From NCBI GenBank assembly GCA_035560235.1, contig DATMAG010000037.1, forward strand, positions 62,001 to 126,000: a stretch of DNA of 64,000 nucleotides, read 5' to 3'. The notes beneath the pieces were generated by a model that saw only the letters and a list, made by a program, of their open reading frames with translations, ran no database searches and was not told the DNA's origin. The DNA comes from DASRDU01 sp035560235 (lineage in GTDB: Bacteria > Acidobacteriota > Blastocatellia > RBC074). A program made the position numbers and the translations under genes. Positions 1 through 10,234 of this stretch are shown piece after piece; the first letter of the stretch is position 1, and every line of letters starts with the position of its first letter.

Positions 1-562
1 AGTTGCCGTATTTCGCGCCGGTCATCAGGCTGTCGCGCAGCAGGTAATCGAGCCGGTCAGCATCGAGCTGCGATGAGACAAGCTGACCGATGAAGGCTGG
101 CAAGTAACGATGTTCGATGGCCGCCACGACCTTTTCAGGCAGCGATGGATCAAAGGCTCTGAGAGCGCGGTGAACGCTCGTCGCCGGATCAGCAATGATG
201 CGCGTCGTCCATTGCTCGTGACTCTGCCGGAGGGCCTTTTCAATGACGTGCGAGAACGGGCCGTGTCCGATGTCGTGCAGCAGCGAGGCAGCGCGGGCAA
301 CAATGCGCGCCTCGGCGCTGATCGGATATTTTTCGCCGAGCTGATCGAGCACCCGTGTCATCACGTGCATCACTCCGAGCGAGTGCGTGAAGCGCGAATG
401 CTCTGCGCCCTGATAGGTGTACATCGCCAGCCCGAGCTGACGAATGTAGCGCAGCCGCTGGAACTCCGGCGTGTCAATCAGCTCGACCAGCAGCGCATCA
501 TCCGCGCGATCCTCGGCCAGCGTGATGATGTTGTGAACCGGATCGCGGTAAAGACGCTCCAT
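1..562 (-). CDS. HD-domain phosphohydrolase (3' end outside window)
   Basis: The reverse strand opens with ATG at 560-562 and stays open to the window edge, so about 187 N-terminal residues are visible. It begins MERLYRDPVHNII. It has the histidine of HSRFTHSLG (about residue 60) and the HD metal-binding motif LLHDIGHGPFSH (about 93-104), followed by the region LDADRLDYLLRDS. This order is typical of the dGTPase/SAMHD1-like HD family that hydrolyses nucleoside triphosphates or related phosphate esters in the cytoplasm. The exact substrate cannot be inferred. The C-terminal part lies outside the window. Confidence 0.85.
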   Translation of the reverse strand, partial: MERLYRDPVHNIITLAEDRADDALLVELIDTPEFQRLRYIRQLGLAMYTYQGAEHSRFTHSLGVMHVMTRVLDQLGEKYPISAEARIVARAASLLHDIGHGPFSHVIEKALRQSHEQWTTRIIADPATSVHRALRAFDPSLPEKVVAAIEHRYLPAFIGQLVSSQLDADRLDYLLRDSLMTGAKYGN

Positions 563-672
563 AAAAGTAAAGTCAGAAGTCAAAGGTAAAATCAGAGGAA
601 CAATCTTCAGATGGTCGAAGCCCGTGCCGAATTTTTGCCCTTTGATTTTTGCCTTTTGCCTTTTGATTTCTT
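563..672. repeat. Heptamer-word inverted repeat (TTTTGCC/TTTTGAT family)
   Basis: The gap between the HD gene and the M20 gene is filled by two imperfect arms. The left arm reads in 7-base words such as AAAGTCA and AAAATCA. The right arm (about 633-670) is a near-complement made of TTTTGCC and TTTTGAT words. About 33 nt separates them. The arms could fold as a long imperfect hairpin in either transcript. It resembles other word-type repeats in this window in architecture but not in sequence. Confidence 0.6.
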
Positions 673-673
673 C

Positions 674-1816
674 TCACACTGTCTGAATCAGTCGGGTGAT
701 CAGTGCTGCGCGTCGGGGGATATCGGAAAGGATGATATGTTCGTGTTCAGCGTGTGCGCCTGCGCCGTCCACGCCGAGGCCGTCGAGCGTCGGGACTCCG
801 AGCGCAGCGGTAAAGTTGCCATCCGAGCCGCCGCCGACACTGCCTTCCAGCAGTTCGAAACCGATTTCGGCGGCGAGCTGCCGCGCGTGTTCATAGAGCG
901 CGGCATTGCCGGCTGAACGAATCATCGGCGGGCGATTGATGCCGCCCGTGATTTCAAGCTGCGCGCCTTCAAGTACCGGCTGCAGCGCTTTGACGAACTC
1001 ATCAATGCGCTCGCCCTCCTCAAGCGTCCAGAAGCGCATGTCAACCTGCGCCACTGCTTCTGCCGGAATCACATTCGAGGTCGTGCCGCCGCTCACGACT
1101 CCGACATTGATCGTGGTGCCGCTCGCGTAATCGTTCAGTTCGTTGAGCCGCAGCGTCTGATGCGCGAGTTCGACAATTGCATTGATCCCTTTGCGCGGAT
1201 CGAGTCCGGCGTGCGCGGCGCGCCCGGTGGCGCGAATCGTGAACCCGCCGACGCCCTTGCGCGCAGTCTTGACGATGCCGCCGGGAATGGGCGGTTCCAG
1301 CACCAGCGCGGCAGCCGCTCGCTTCGCTTCCTCTTCAACCAGTTCGCGTGAGGTTTTGCTGCCAATCTCCTCGTCGCAGGTCAGCAGCAGCGTCACCGGA
1401 CGCCGCGTGGTTAATTTCAGTTCAGCAATGGCGCGCAACGCTTCGATAACCACGGCCACGCCTGACTTCATATCGAAGATGCCGGGGCCATGCGCCGTGC
1501 CTTCATCGGTCAGACGAAACGGCAGCCGGGCGAGCGTGCCCACCGGCCAGACCGTGTCGAGGTGGCCGATGATGAGTAACTGGGGGCCGGAATTTTCCTC
1601 TCCGAAATTGAATCTGGCGCGCAGATGCGTGCCGTATCCGGGACTGTCGATTAAATCCACGTGCGCAGCGAAGGGCTGCAGTTGCGCGGCGGTGAAGCGG
1701 GCGATTTCATCAAGTCGCGCCGCTTCGCGCGAGGTGGTCTCGCGTTCGACGAGGGCGCGCATCAGACTGATGAGCAGTTCCTGACGCGCATTGAAGTATT
1801 CAGCAAGTCCGGGCAT
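674..1816 (-). CDS. M20 family metallopeptidase (carboxypeptidase G2-like)
   Basis: 380 residues. The protein carries the M20 dinuclear zinc site in order: IGHLDTVW (His about 85), IFDMKSG (bridging Asp about 115), TCDEEIGS (catalytic Glu and zinc Glu about 149-150) and a C-terminal AHAEHEHI histidine (about 355). The dimerisation lid domain lies between (GRAAHAGLDPRKGINA). The sequence resembles glutamate carboxypeptidase/CPG2-type enzymes that release C-terminal glutamate or hydrolyse related amides. No signal peptide is evident, so it is probably cytoplasmic. The start has only a weak ribosome-binding site. Substrate unknown. Confidence 0.88.
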   Translation of the reverse strand: MPGLAEYFNARQELLISLMRALVERETTSREAARLDEIARFTAAQLQPFAAHVDLIDSPGYGTHLRARFNFGEENSGPQLLIIGHLDTVWPVGTLARLPFRLTDEGTAHGPGIFDMKSGVAVVIEALRAIAELKLTTRRPVTLLLTCDEEIGSKTSRELVEEEAKRAAAALVLEPPIPGGIVKTARKGVGGFTIRATGRAAHAGLDPRKGINAIVELAHQTLRLNELNDYASGTTINVGVVSGGTTSNVIPAEAVAQVDMRFWTLEEGERIDEFVKALQPVLEGAQLEITGGINRPPMIRSAGNAALYEHARQLAAEIGFELLEGSVGGGSDGNFTAALGVPTLDGLGVDGAGAHAEHEHIILSDIPRRAALITRLIQTV

Positions 1817-2253
1817 ACTGGCGTGGAGACTGACCGTTCACGGGATGCAGGCCGAAAGCGCAGCACAGGCCGGTAAACTCAGGCTCCGGCATCAGTTCAC
1901 TGCACTCAGCGTTTGACAACGAACTTGAATCATGCACAATACTGAAGACTCTGACAAGCGCCTGAAAGTGACATCGTGGCAGTCCTGTTCACGTTACTCC
2001 TTTCAGGTTTCGCATCCCCTCAAAACTGACTGATTCACACTCGTTGCGGAGCCATCTGTTGTCAGCAATGGCAGCAGACGGGGCGCCAGGGAAAGCTGCT
2101 GATTACTCCTTCCCACAAGCATCGCAGTCAGCCGACAGGGCATCAAAGGTGGCCGTCAGATCGTCTGGTTAATTCTCTTCAGCACAGCCGCTGCCGTGCT
2201 GGCGATCAGAGACATTCATCAAGTCATTTCAGGTTCGGAGGAAGATTTTCGAC
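1817..2253. other. Intergenic region, no gene seen
   Basis: This divergent gap lies between the M20 gene and the secreted paralogue pair. I see no convincing ORF, RNA gene or word repeat. A strong ribosome-binding site (GGAGGAAG) appears only at its right end, in front of the gene at 2254. The promoter for the tandem secreted genes presumably lies here. Confidence 0.4.
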
Positions 2254-3309
2254 ATGAAGAAGTTCAGCTTTCTGGTGATGATTTCACTGCTGGGGACAGT
2301 CTTTGCAGCGGCGCCTGCGCTGGCCCAGGAAGATGAGGGCAAGTGCTATCAGGAATGGTATGACGCGGCTCAGACAAAGAAGGATCTGCCGCTCGCAGCG
2401 AAACTGGGCAAGAGCTGCCTGGAGAAGTTCCCGCAGAGCCAGAACGCGAAATACTGGCAGAATTCAATTACCAAATATCTCAATTCACTGCGCGGCAAAT
2501 TTTATGAAGGCGTGCAGGCATATTACGCCGGACCTGAAGCCGCAAAGCTGAATACGCTGGTTGAGGAAGGCGAAAAGTATCTGGCCGAAAAGCAGGCTTT
2601 CACCGGTCAGAGCAGCGATGGCGGCGTGACGATTTACACCGCGCTGACTACTTCGTTCGGCGGGATGAACGGCCATTTCGATCTGGACAAGGCCAGAGGC
2701 TATGCTGAAAAGGCGCTGCCGCTGCTTGAATCGGCGAGCGCGCCGGAAGGCCTGACAGCGGAACAGTACGCCGGGGTGCGCGATTCGGCTCTGGCCCGGC
2801 TCAATCAGCTGCTGGGTTATTATCAGCTGAAGCAGGCGACGCCGAATTATGAGCAGGCCGAAGGCTTCCTGAGCAAATCCGCCGCGATCAAATCCAAACA
2901 GCCGGGCGAAGGCTGGAAGGATCCCAACAATTACAATCTGCGCACTCAGGTCTACAACAGTCAGTACCAGACGCTGAGCAGTCAGTACCGCGCGCTGCCT
3001 CCTGAAAAACAGAGCGGCGATGAGGGCAAGGCGCTGCTCGACAAACTCAATCCGGTGGTGGACAAGCTGATTATGGATTATGCCCGCGTCGTGGCGCTCT
3101 CGTCGGATCCCCGGCTGAAGGCGCTACAGGACGATGCGAAGGAACGGCTGGAAGCCTTCTGGAAATTCAAATACAACAAGACCGACGGGATGGCCGAGTA
3201 CATCAGGGGGTACGAAGCAGACCCGACTGTGAGCCAGGCGCTGCCGCCAGTGCCGGAAACACCTGCGCCGCAGGCTCCCGCTGGCAAACCGGCTTCAGGC
3301 AGGCCCTGA
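2254..3309 (+). CDS. Secreted helical-repeat protein, tandem paralogue 1
   Basis: 351 residues with a clear signal peptide (MKKFSFLVMISLLG, cleavage probably after ALA at residues 22-24). The mature part is rich in Ala, Lys, Gln and Tyr, predicted helical and TPR-like in spacing. The C-terminus is Pro/Ala-rich (about 330-351). No enzymatic motif is visible. It is a clear paralogue of the next gene: both share the signal peptide pattern, EWY near the mature N-terminus, PGEGWKD around the middle and PLP/DPTV near the end. Preceded by a good SD (GGAGGAAG). Probably periplasmic; function unknown. Confidence 0.8.
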   Translation: MKKFSFLVMISLLGTVFAAAPALAQEDEGKCYQEWYDAAQTKKDLPLAAKLGKSCLEKFPQSQNAKYWQNSITKYLNSLRGKFYEGVQAYYAGPEAAKLNTLVEEGEKYLAEKQAFTGQSSDGGVTIYTALTTSFGGMNGHFDLDKARGYAEKALPLLESASAPEGLTAEQYAGVRDSALARLNQLLGYYQLKQATPNYEQAEGFLSKSAAIKSKQPGEGWKDPNNYNLRTQVYNSQYQTLSSQYRALPPEKQSGDEGKALLDKLNPVVDKLIMDYARVVALSSDPRLKALQDDAKERLEAFWKFKYNKTDGMAEYIRGYEADPTVSQALPPVPETPAPQAPAGKPASGRP

Positions 3310-3370
3310 AGGACTGGAGTTGCGGGATTCATTTCAACTCAGAGAAATCTTTTGAGAGGAACAGTTCAGT

Positions 3371-4489
3371 ATGAAGAAGCTCAGCTTTCTGGTGATGATT
3401 GCGATGCTGGCACTTTCGTTCTCCGCACTGCCGGTCCTGGCGCAGGATGACGCTGAAACCAAAGCCTACGGGGAGTGGTACAAGGCGTATCAGGCCAGGG
3501 ACTGGGCGCTGGCGGCCAAACTGGCCAAAGACTTCGTCGCCCAGTATCCGAATAATGCCAACATCAAGTATGTCAAAGGCTCCATCAGCAAATATCAGGG
3601 CATCCTGCTTGACGCCTTCAACAACAGTCTGAGGGCGTACTCGCCGAGTCCTGATGCCGCCAAACTGGAGAAACTGATTGCCGATGGCGAGAAGTTTCTC
3701 GAAGAGCAGCCTGACCATTTCGGCGTGATCACGTTTATGGCGCTTTCGATGAGCAACGGCGTCCTCGGCGGTTTTTACAAGGACACGGCCAAAACCCAGA
3801 CTTATGTTGAGAAGGCGCTGAAGCTGGCCGAGAATCCGACTCCGCCCGAGGGCTGGAAACCGGAGGATTACAAAAAGACCGTTGACACAGCGGTGGCCAA
3901 TCTCAATTTCTATCTCGGCTATACGGCTCTCAATCAGGCCTCGCCCAATCTGGATGATGCTGAGAAGTATCTGGCCAGGGCAGCAGGCGTGAAATCGGCC
4001 ACGCCCGGCGAAGGCTGGAAGGATGCCCGCGTTTACTGGACTCGCGCCGAGGTCAGCAGCAAACGCTATGCGGATCTGAGCAGGCAGTACAGCGCTCTTT
4101 CCGAGGATGACAAGCGTGGCGACAAGGGAAAGGTACTGCTCGATCAGATCAACCCGCTGATTGACAAAATGATCGCGGATTACGCCCGGGTCGTCGCAGT
4201 GGCCACGAGTCCGGCGACCAAGCAGTTCCAGGATGCGGCCAGAGAATCGCTGAAGACTTACTGGGAATACAAGTACAAGAAGCCGGACGGGATGAATGAA
4301 CTCGTCAAGGGCTTCGAGGCCGATCCGACCGTCGAGCAGACGCTGCCTCCGGCTCCGGCAGAGTCGACAGCTCCGCCTCCGGTTGAAACTCCGAATGTCA
4401 AACCCGGACTCAAGCCGGGCGCGACCACTGGCAAGCCTGCCCCGTCCAAACCGGCAGCCAAACCGGCAGGACGCAGAAAACCCCGCTAG
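3371..4489 (+). CDS. Secreted helical-repeat protein, tandem paralogue 2
   Basis: 372 residues; signal peptide MKKLSFLVMIAMLALS with likely cleavage after VLA. It aligns along its length with the upstream gene (EWYKAYQ, TPGEGWKD, DKMIADYARVVA, EADPTVEQTLPP), so the two arose by tandem duplication. It differs mainly in a longer Pro/Lys/Ala tail ending in a basic GRRKPR. The gap of 61 bp contains an SD (GAGAGGAA) and no terminator, so the pair is probably one transcript ending at the hairpin at 4536. Function unknown. Confidence 0.8.
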   Translation: MKKLSFLVMIAMLALSFSALPVLAQDDAETKAYGEWYKAYQARDWALAAKLAKDFVAQYPNNANIKYVKGSISKYQGILLDAFNNSLRAYSPSPDAAKLEKLIADGEKFLEEQPDHFGVITFMALSMSNGVLGGFYKDTAKTQTYVEKALKLAENPTPPEGWKPEDYKKTVDTAVANLNFYLGYTALNQASPNLDDAEKYLARAAGVKSATPGEGWKDARVYWTRAEVSSKRYADLSRQYSALSEDDKRGDKGKVLLDQINPLIDKMIADYARVVAVATSPATKQFQDAARESLKTYWEYKYKKPDGMNELVKGFEADPTVEQTLPPAPAESTAPPPVETPNVKPGLKPGATTGKPAPSKPAAKPAGRRKPR

Positions 4490-4535
4490 ACCGGGCCGCA
4501 GCGGATTTACAAACCGCAGTAATGTATTAAAATCC

Positions 4536-4572
4536 AGACCAGCTTCCGAATCGGAAGCTGGTCTTTGTTTTT
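4536..4572 (+). terminator. Rho-independent terminator
   Basis: AGACCAGCTTCC and GGAAGCTGGTCT pair perfectly around a 5-nt loop and are followed by TTGTTTTT. It ends the transcript of the two secreted paralogues and separates them from rnc, whose start codon is 26 bp downstream. Confidence 0.9.
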
Positions 4573-4597
4573 CCGGCCCTGACGAGGGGAGATCAGT

Positions 4598-5443
4598 TTG
4601 AGCGAAAAGATCAATGCACAATCAGCAATGGCATCCGCCAGTCAGGATGTTCCGGCCTCGCTCGAAGCGATGCTGGCCCGGCTGGAGGGCGAAATCGGGT
4701 ACAGCTTTCGTGATCGCGGTCTGCTGCTCCGGGCGCTGACGCACCGTTCCTTCGCCAACGAGCAGCCGGAGCCGCGCCCGATGCACAACGAGGCGCTGGA
4801 ATTTCTGGGCGATGCGGTGCTGGAATTTCTGATCAGCGCCTGGCTGCTCGAACTGCATCCGACGCAGACCGAAGGAACGCTCTCAAAGCTGCGCGCTTAC
4901 GCGGTGAGCGCCGTCAACCTGCAAAAACACGCGGTGCGGCTGCGGCTGGGCGAATACCTGCTGCTCAATCGCGGCGAAGAGAAGACCGGCGGGCGCACGA
5001 AGGCAGCCCTGCTCGTGGATGCCTATGAAGCGCTGATCGCCGCCATCTATCTCGACGGCGGCATCGAAGCAGCGAGAGATTTCGTGCGCGCGGAATTTGC
5101 CGAAACCTTCACGATCATCAATCCCGACAATCTTGCCGCCACCGATTACAAGACGGCCCTGCAGGAGCGACTGCAGGCGCTCGGTTTTGCGACGCCGAAA
5201 TATGCCATCGTCGAAAGCCTCGGCCCCGACCATCGCCGCATCTTTCAGGTCGAAGTGCTGCTCAACGGGAGGCGGCTGGCCACCGGCGAAGGAACGACGA
5301 TCAAGGGCGCGCATCAGGCCGCAGCACGGGCGGCGCTCGATTCCCTCAATGCCAGTCAGGGTTTTTCAGAGACAGCCGAATCGGCGGGCGCAACGATGCT
5401 GGAAGCATCCGGGATCGAACCGCCGCCGTCAGACCAGCCTTGA
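4598..5443 (+). CDS. rnc: Ribonuclease III
   Basis: 281 residues with a TTG start, chosen because GAGGGGAG lies just upstream. The RNase III signature HNEALEFLGDAVLEF (about residues 63-77) contains the acidic metal ligands. A second acidic cluster follows at LLVDAYEALIAAIYLDGG. A double-stranded RNA-binding domain occupies about 184-250 (DYKTALQERLQ ... GEGTTIKGAHQAAARAAL). It processes rRNA precursors and other duplex RNA. About 30 residues at each end extend beyond the usual core of roughly 225. It precedes lepB, a common rnc-lepB neighbourhood. Confidence 0.96.
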   Translation: MSEKINAQSAMASASQDVPASLEAMLARLEGEIGYSFRDRGLLLRALTHRSFANEQPEPRPMHNEALEFLGDAVLEFLISAWLLELHPTQTEGTLSKLRAYAVSAVNLQKHAVRLRLGEYLLLNRGEEKTGGRTKAALLVDAYEALIAAIYLDGGIEAARDFVRAEFAETFTIINPDNLAATDYKTALQERLQALGFATPKYAIVESLGPDHRRIFQVEVLLNGRRLATGEGTTIKGAHQAAARAALDSLNASQGFSETAESAGATMLEASGIEPPPSDQP

Positions 5444-5565
5444 ACAAATCGGCTTCCGGCCTTAAATTGCCAAATCACGACTTCAATTTCAGAACATCAG
5501 CCGCACAACCTGATTTTCCCTGGAATGCGCACTGAGGTTCTGCCTGAAAGCTGACACGGAAGTTT

Positions 5566-6393
<828 letters not shown>

Positions 6394-6551
6394 GCGCGCA
6401 CAAGCCCTGGCTCCTTCCCTCTCCGGCCTCATTCAATTTGACCGCAGCGCGCAAATCCGCAAGAACCGGCGGCTGATTAGGTCTTTCCATCGGGTGATTC
6501 TGTCAACAGTCGTCCCGCGCCTCCGGATGGCTGATCTGAGGGGAGAACACG

Positions 6552-7040
6552 ATGATGAAATGTGCTGCCAGCCTCACTCTGCGCAGTCTCGCGGTCACTG
6601 CTGCCCTGCTCGGACTCGTCGCGCTGCTGCTCGTTCCAGGCAGTTCAACCGGAGCGCAGACCTTTGCCCGCGATGTGGAAGCGAAACTTTCCGAAGCTGA
6701 ACTGATTTCAGAAACTGATCGTGAACCGGCCATCAGCGCGGAACTTGCGCTGATGCTGCCTGACAGGTCGCAGCGCATCACGAGCCGCGTGATCCTGCAC
6801 GGCTTCAGGCCGAATGCCGAACACCCGACGACCGGCTGGTTCAGAATTTACGATGCGCGCGAAGAGGTGATCTTTGAAGGCCGCTGGATGGCCACCACCT
6901 TTCGTCAGGGAGCCACGCTCATCAGCCTTGAAGGTCGCGGGGACGGACAGTTCGAAGCGCGCCGCCTCAAACTCAAGCTCAAAGCCTGCGCGAGCGGGGA
7001 ATCGGTGCTGAGCGGCGAGGGAACGGGCGAAATTAGATAG
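6552..7040 (+). CDS. Small secreted protein of unknown function
   Basis: 162 residues. It starts at ATG 6552 behind a strong SD (GAGGGGAG). The first ~35 residues form a signal peptide (SLAVTAALLGLVALLLVPG ... TGAQ). The mature part is short, charged and probably beta-rich (WFRIYDAREEVIFEGRW), without known motifs. It lies between lepB and the ClC transporter in the same direction. No function is assigned. Confidence 0.65.
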   Translation: MMKCAASLTLRSLAVTAALLGLVALLLVPGSSTGAQTFARDVEAKLSEAELISETDREPAISAELALMLPDRSQRITSRVILHGFRPNAEHPTTGWFRIYDAREEVIFEGRWMATTFRQGATLISLEGRGDGQFEARRLKLKLKACASGESVLSGEGTGEIR

Positions 7041-7117
7041 TTGCGGATTGGCGGTGGCGGGGCTAAGATGACTGCTGCTTTCAGAGTCCCCTGTTGTTTT
7101 TCACCAGGAGTTTCATC

Positions 7118-8938
7118 TTGCAACGCGCACAAATCAGGCGCCGGTGGTATCGCACTGAGCTGCGAGTTACGCACTTCTTCGACCGCCTCGGATTACCCGA
7201 CAACCAGAAACTGCTGCTCGTCACACTGCTGATCGGAGGAATCTGCGGCGTGGTCGCCGTGCTCTTTCACGTCCTGATTCGCGCCGCCGAACGCAATATC
7301 ATCCGCCACGTCTTTCTCGCGACGGGCTGGAAACAGGTGCTGCTGACCCTGCTCGTGCCCACACTCGGCGGGCTGCTGGTCGGAGTGCTGCTGCAATTCT
7401 GGGTGCCGGACGCGCGCGGCAGCGGAATCCCGCAGGTCAAGACCGCCTTCTTTTTCAATCACGGGCGCATCCCGCTCAAATCGGCCATCGGCAAGATGAC
7501 CGTCGCCATCATCAGTCTCGGCACTGGCGCTTCCATCGGACGCGAAGGGCCGACGGTGCAAATCTGTGCGGCAGTCTCTTCATTCCTCGGTCGCTTCTTT
7601 GCCGTGTCGCGCCGCCGCCTGATGGAAATCATTCCGGTCGGATCAGCCGCCGGAGTCGCGGCAGCCTTCAACACGCCCATCGCCGCCGTCACCTTCGCCT
7701 TTGAAGAGATCATCGGCGACCTGAATCAGAAGATGCTTGGCGGCATCGTCATTGCCGCCGTTATTGCCTCATCAATCGCGCGCGGAGCTGAAGGCCCGGG
7801 GCCGATCTTTGCCAGGGTTCCGGCTTATGGTCTCAGGCACTGGGCCGAACTGATCTTTTACGTGCTGCTCGGAGCGATTGTGGCCGGTGCGGCTGTCTTC
7901 TTCAGCCGGACGCTGCTGCGGCTGCGGCTGATCTTTCGCCGGTTGAGATCGGTGCCGCCGTGGCTCAAACCGGCCATCGGCGGACTCGCTGTTGGAATTG
8001 TCGGGCTGTTTGCGCCGCAGGCCATGGGCGGCGGTTATGACACGATGTCAGCCGCGCTCAAGGGCGATCTGAGCGCCCTGCCGCTGACGCTGATGATGAC
8101 GCTCGCGGTCGCCAAGATCGTGACGACAGTGCTCTCCTACAGTTCAGGCGGCTCGGGCGGCATCTTTGCGCCGTCGCTGTTCATCGGGGCGATGGTCGGC
8201 GGAACGCTCGGCCAGATTGTCAGCGCAACCTTTCCCAACAGCCCGACTGCGCCCGGCGCATTCGCGCTGGTCGGCATGGGCGCGATGTTCTGCGGCGTGA
8301 TTCGCGCGCCAATCACTTCGGTGCTGATCATCTTCGAGATGACCAGCAACTATACGCTGATCCTGCCGCTGATGATCGCCAACGCGACCTGCTACATCGT
8401 CGCTTCGCGGCTGGAACCGACGCCGATTTACGAAGCCCTGCTGATGCAGGACGGCATTCACCTGCCGCAGTCGCGCCCGACCACGCCACTCAACAGAATC
8501 ACTGCCGGCAGCGTAATGACGCGCAACGTGGTCACGCTGCACGCCGATCTGAGCGTGCGCGCCGCGTTCGAGCAGGCGCTCAACAGCAGTCATCACGGCT
8601 TCCCCGTCGTTGAAACGATCAATGGTCGGCAGCATATGTCCGGCTTCATCACCTTCAGCGACCTGAAGCAGCTCGTCGAAAACGGAAGCGGCGAGGTGGC
8701 GGTCGGAGAGGTCGCCATCAGAGATGTCATCCACGCGCATCCGGATCACACGCTTGACCGCGTGATGCTCAAGCTTGGCCAGGAGGAACTTTCACTTCTG
8801 CCCGTCGTCAGCCGCACCGATCCGACCCGCCTGGTCGGAGTGATTTCAATGCGCGATGTCGTGCGCGCTCAGGCGCGACTTGTGCAGGAAGACCCTGAAC
8901 ACCGCATCAAAAAGACCAGCTACAGCGCAAAAGCCTGA
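7118..8938 (+). CDS. ClC-type chloride transporter with CBS pair
   Basis: 606 residues from the TTG at 7118. This start is preferred over an upstream in-frame TTG because AGGAG lies 7 nt before it. The chloride-selectivity motifs are all present: ARGSGIP, GREGPTVQ with the gating glutamate, and GGSGGIFAPSLFIGAMVG. The gating Glu and a Glu pair in FAFEEIIGD, at the position of the proton glutamate in bacterial exchangers, suggest a 2Cl-/H+ antiporter rather than a channel. Two CBS domains (about 465-590) form a regulatory C-terminus that commonly binds adenine nucleotides. Inner membrane. Confidence 0.93.
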   Translation: MQRAQIRRRWYRTELRVTHFFDRLGLPDNQKLLLVTLLIGGICGVVAVLFHVLIRAAERNIIRHVFLATGWKQVLLTLLVPTLGGLLVGVLLQFWVPDARGSGIPQVKTAFFFNHGRIPLKSAIGKMTVAIISLGTGASIGREGPTVQICAAVSSFLGRFFAVSRRRLMEIIPVGSAAGVAAAFNTPIAAVTFAFEEIIGDLNQKMLGGIVIAAVIASSIARGAEGPGPIFARVPAYGLRHWAELIFYVLLGAIVAGAAVFFSRTLLRLRLIFRRLRSVPPWLKPAIGGLAVGIVGLFAPQAMGGGYDTMSAALKGDLSALPLTLMMTLAVAKIVTTVLSYSSGGSGGIFAPSLFIGAMVGGTLGQIVSATFPNSPTAPGAFALVGMGAMFCGVIRAPITSVLIIFEMTSNYTLILPLMIANATCYIVASRLEPTPIYEALLMQDGIHLPQSRPTTPLNRITAGSVMTRNVVTLHADLSVRAAFEQALNSSHHGFPVVETINGRQHMSGFITFSDLKQLVENGSGEVAVGEVAIRDVIHAHPDHTLDRVMLKLGQEELSLLPVVSRTDPTRLVGVISMRDVVRAQARLVQEDPEHRIKKTSYSAKA

Positions 8939-9227
8939 CTCCCGTCACCGGCGCGGTGATGACAGCCGGAAACAAAATCCTTCACTCGAATTCCCTGCAC
9001 GGCAATCCGTCAGACTGCCGGTGACTGCACTCCTGATTTCATCGCGGAAACTGCGCAGTTGATGTGGAGCGACGATCTGACAGTTGGATGCGGCGCGGCA
9101 GGGATTGACTTCAGCGTGAGTCAGTAAGCAGTATGCGCAGGCAGAGTTCAGGTCGTCGCGCCACGCCCTGAAACAAAAGCCTGAGCAGACCGGACAGTCT
9201 GCTCTGCATTTTCGAAGGAGGAAACTT

Positions 9228-10184
9228 ATGACGATTCACGCCCGCCCCGGCGGTAAAACGGCTGTCCTTACTGCGCTCTCGCTCATCATCACTCTGGTCG
9301 CGCTCTCCGGTCAGGGGCATCCGCCCTACAAAAAGAAAACGCTGATTGCGCATCGCGGCGCCTCAGGCTCTGCGCCGGAGCATACGCTGGAAGCCTATCG
9401 CCTGGCGCTCGCGCAGGGAGCTGATTTCGTCGAACCTGATCTGCAGATTACCAGGGACGGAGTTCTGGTCTGCCTGCACGATCTGACGCTCGAACGCACG
9501 ACCGATGTTGAAGAGGTCTTTCCCGACCGCTTCAAAACCGAAGGCGGCGAGAAGCACTGGGATGTCTCTGACTTCACGCTCGACGAAATCAAACGTCTGG
9601 ATGCCGGTTCGTGGTTTGATCCGAAATTCAGGGGCGCGCGGGTTCCGACCTTCCAGGAGATGATTGATCTGGTGCGCGGCAGGGCGGGTCTGTTTCCCGA
9701 AACCAAGGGACCGGAAGTGTACGGCAGTCGCGGCTTCGATATGGAGCGGCTGCTGCTCGACCTGCTCAGAAAAAACCGGCTCGACAAACCCGGAGCCGAT
9801 AAAAAGACTCCGATTGTGATTCAGTCGTTCAGCGCTGAAAGCCTGCGCAAAATGGCCGTCGAATTGAAAACGAAGCTGCCGCTGATTCTGCTCGTCGAAC
9901 CGCAGGACGGGAAAAGATGGATGACGGCTGAAGGAATGAAGGAGGCCCGGCAGTTCGCCACCGGCCTCGGCCCGAACAAAGCGCTGGTTGACGGCAACCC
10001 GGAAGTCGTGAAGCTGGCGCACGACCTCGGCCTCTCGGTCACGCTCTGGACATTCAGGGCGAAAACGCCCGGTCGCTTCAGAACGGTGCGCGACGAGATG
10101 AATTACTTTCTGAATGAAATTGATGTGGACGCGGTCTTTACCGACAACCCCGATCAGTTTCCGCGCCAGACAGCCGGAAGATGA
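9228..10184 (+). CDS. Secreted glycerophosphodiester phosphodiesterase
   Basis: 318 residues preceded by an excellent SD (AAGGAGGAAA). An N-terminal hydrophobic segment (about 12-27) suggests export. GDPD catalytic residues are visible: LIAHRGASGSAPEHT (His, Arg, Glu) and FVEPDLQITRDGVLVCLHD (Glu, Asp, His). The long insertion after the HD motif and FPETKGPEVYG resemble GlpQ-type periplasmic enzymes, which cleave glycerophosphodiesters to glycerol-3-phosphate and an alcohol. A second, shorter GDPD lies at 13975. Confidence 0.92.
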   Translation: MTIHARPGGKTAVLTALSLIITLVALSGQGHPPYKKKTLIAHRGASGSAPEHTLEAYRLALAQGADFVEPDLQITRDGVLVCLHDLTLERTTDVEEVFPDRFKTEGGEKHWDVSDFTLDEIKRLDAGSWFDPKFRGARVPTFQEMIDLVRGRAGLFPETKGPEVYGSRGFDMERLLLDLLRKNRLDKPGADKKTPIVIQSFSAESLRKMAVELKTKLPLILLVEPQDGKRWMTAEGMKEARQFATGLGPNKALVDGNPEVVKLAHDLGLSVTLWTFRAKTPGRFRTVRDEMNYFLNEIDVDAVFTDNPDQFPRQTAGR

Positions 10185-10234
10185 ACCGCGTGAATGTGAG
10201 ATGGAACAACTCTCTGATGAGCTGATGCACTGAA

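Noticed and set aside
1817..2253. tRNA or known riboswitch
   Set aside because: I scanned for a clover-leaf and for common leader motifs and saw nothing convincing. A covariance-model search would be needed to exclude rare families.
3329..4621. Long open frame of 430 codons opposite the second secreted paralogue
   Set aside because: It is fully antisense to a gene with signal peptide, paralogue and SD, has no SD of its own and reads as Arg/Leu/Phe-rich low-complexity protein typical of GC-biased antisense frames.
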